Assembly (NCBI GenBank): GCA_964623915.1
Contig: CAZUVQ010000035.1
Location: 1-15,853, forward strand
Length of the DNA: 15,853 bases
Direction of reading: 5' to 3'
From: CAZUVQ01 sp964623915
Lineage (GTDB): Bacteria; Bacillota; Clostridia; UMGS1883; UMGS1540
A program made the translations under genes and the position numbers. The number at the start of each line of letters is the position of its first letter. The stretch's first letter is position 1. Positions 15,093-15,853 of this stretch are shown here, one piece after another. The notes below the pieces were generated by a model. That model ran no database searches. It was not told the DNA's origin and saw only the letters and a list, made by a program, of their open reading frames with translations.

Positions 15093-15497
15093 CTAATCAT
15101 TTTTAAAAATGATATATTTCCTTACAATATAATTGATAACAAATATTATCAAGGCAACGACAAACTTAACTAATTTATCATTTATCCTCATCAGGTCAAC
15201 GCCAACGAACATACCAAAAGCAGTTAAAGCAAAGCCTGCAGCGGTCAAAGTAATAAAGGTAAAAAGCTCCCTCTTTGAAATAGGAGCATTGTTTGAGAAA
15301 ACCCAAAACTTTGACATTACATAGTTCACGCATAGTCCCGCAAGGAGGCTAATCATAGTTGCAATTTCATAATGTACTATATATGAAAAAATCCAATATA
15401 CGGCATAGTCGATAGCAAAGGACACAGCACCGGTTATCATGTATTTGATAAGCTGTGAATTTTTAAAGTAATAAATAATCTTCAACGACGAAACCAC
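15093..15497 (-). CDS. GtrA-family membrane protein
   Basis: 134-residue protein with four hydrophobic segments, starting near LIKYMITGAVSFAIDYAVYW and ending NYIVRKYIIFKND, the usual GtrA layout. GtrA proteins are thought to move polyprenyl-phosphate-linked sugars across the membrane, often together with a DPM1-like glycosyltransferase, one of which lies in this operon. It is the first gene behind a consensus promoter. The start given is GTG at 15497. A TTG at 15485 (MKIIYYFKNS) is an alternative because GGTGG stands about 8 bases before it, while the GTG has no clear ribosome site. The family call is firm, the start is not. Confidence 0.9.
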   Translation of the reverse strand: MVSSLKIIYYFKNSQLIKYMITGAVSFAIDYAVYWIFSYIVHYEIATMISLLAGLCVNYVMSKFWVFSNNAPISKRELFTFITLTAAGFALTAFGMFVGVDLMRINDKLVKFVVALIIFVINYIVRKYIIFKND

Positions 15498-15526
15498 CAG
15501 TCAAATTATCTTTTGTATACAAATTT

Positions 15527-15555
15527 ATTATATATGTTTTGGCGTTTTTTGTCAA
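15527..15555 (-). promoter_or_regulatory. Consensus sigma-A promoter of the exosortase G operon
   Basis: On the minus strand TTGACA (15555-15550) and TATAAT (15532-15527) are both perfect and spaced by 17 bases. Predicted transcription start is near 15520, leaving a leader of only about 20-35 bases before the GtrA gene. No other promoter this good was seen in the operon, so it probably drives all nine genes down to 5656. Confidence 0.85.
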
Positions 15556-15567
15556 CATGCAAAACGC
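15542..15567. repeat. Inverted repeat between divergent promoters, candidate operator
   Basis: GCGTTTT (15542-15548) and AAAACGC (15561-15567) are exact reverse complements separated by 12 bases, centred on the -35 box (15550-15555) of the exosortase operon promoter. A dimeric regulator bound here could block that promoter and affect the divergent one. The arms are short and partly homopolymeric, so chance is possible. Confidence 0.4.
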
Positions 15568-15580
15568 TTATTTTTAAACC

Positions 15581-15609
15581 TTGACTAAAAAAAAATATTA
15601 TGATAAAAT
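15581..15609 (+). promoter_or_regulatory. Probable promoter of the divergent WecG/TagA-family gene
   Basis: TTGACT (15581-15586) and TAAAAT (15604-15609) are 17 bases apart, separated by an A/T-rich spacer. Predicted transcription start is near 15616, leaving about 25 bases before the ATG at 15641. This is the only reasonable plus-strand promoter in the gap. Confidence 0.6.
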
Positions 15610-15640
15610 TAAGAGAAAAATTATGGAAGGGTATTTGCAG

Positions 15641-15853
15641 ATGAGAGATACTGTTAATATACTCGGCGTTATGGTAGACATAGGCTCTATGGATGAAGCT
15701 GTTAAAAAATGTGAAGGGTATATTTTAAACGGCGGCGCTGTTTTTACACCTAATCCCGAAATTATCATGAGGGCATACAGGGAGCCTATATATCGGGGGA
15801 TTCTCAATAAAGCCGATATGATTATTCCTGATGGTATCGGTGTTGTAATAGCA
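15641..15853 (+). CDS. WecG/TagA/CpsF-family glycosyltransferase, 3' end cut by window
   Basis: The first 71 residues of a protein that runs off the window. They show NILGVMVDIGSMDEAV, GGAVFTPNPEIIM and ADMIIPDGIGVV, which are the N-terminal hallmarks of the GT26 (WecG/TagA/CpsF) family. TPNPEI and the conserved Asp in PDG belong to the active-site region. These enzymes usually add N-acetylmannosamine or a related sugar to a lipid-linked GlcNAc in teichoic acid, capsule or exopolysaccharide synthesis. The start ATG at 15641 is preceded by GGAAGG (15626-15631). An in-frame ATG at 15623 has a weaker site. It is divergent from the exosortase operon, sharing a promoter region, and points to a surface-polysaccharide locus to the right. 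Confidence 0.9.
   Translation, partial: MRDTVNILGVMVDIGSMDEAVKKCEGYILNGGAVFTPNPEIIMRAYREPIYRGILNKADMIIPDGIGVVIA

Noticed and set aside
15599..15604. TATGAT as the -10 box of the divergent gene
   Set aside because: It is only 12 bases from the TTGACT box; TAAAAT at 15604-15609 gives the proper 17-base spacing.

Overview
The window comes from a low-GC Gram-positive bacterium, most likely a clostridium-type member of the Bacillota. The reasons are AT-rich DNA, strong GGAGG-type ribosome sites, frequent TTG/GTG starts, a CheD-type chemotaxis set, copper-amine-oxidase-like secreted domains, a clostridial-style GEMM-I riboswitch and an exosortase G (XrtG) locus. No tRNA, rRNA, insertion sequence, prophage or CRISPR array was seen.

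Left part (1-3284, + strand): the end of a chemotaxis operon. It holds a methyl-accepting chemotaxis protein cut by the window edge, CheB, CheD and an unrecognised 52-residue ORF. The receptor has a 90-residue, strongly acidic C-terminal tail. Between this operon and the opposing genes (3285-3536) lie two perfect hairpins, one of which probably ends the minus-strand transcript.

Middle (3537-5655, - strand): a secreted protein with two PA14 domains, with its own consensus promoter, a class I cyclic-di-nucleotide (GEMM-I) riboswitch and an intrinsic terminator in the leader. The terminator stem takes up the 3' end of the aptamer, which predicts a ligand-ON switch. The position equivalent to Vc2 G20 is A, the base linked to 3',3'-cGAMP recognition in Geobacter.

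Main part (5656-15497, - strand): one long, tightly packed operon of nine genes read from a consensus promoter at about 15527-15555. In transcription order: GtrA-family membrane protein; membrane-anchored 6-pyruvoyl-tetrahydropterin-synthase-like (PTPS-like) protein; membrane sensor with degenerate GGDEF and intact HD-GYP; 987-residue PTPS-like/multi-spanning membrane protein; a surface protein with a Firmicu-CTERM-like tail; exosortase XrtG; a processive-type membrane GT2; a DPM1-like GT2; and a secreted copper-amine-oxidase-N-like protein. My working model is that the GT2 enzymes and GtrA supply a lipid-linked sugar, the 987-residue protein uses it outside the membrane, and XrtG processes the repeat-bearing C-terminal-anchored protein. 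The HD-GYP enzyme and the riboswitch would tie this surface system to cyclic-dinucleotide signalling. Only the family assignments are well supported; the pathway is inference.

Right edge (15641-15853, + strand): the start of a divergently transcribed WecG/TagA/CpsF-family glycosyltransferase, again pointing to cell-surface polysaccharide. The two divergent promoters share a short region with an inverted repeat over one -35 box.
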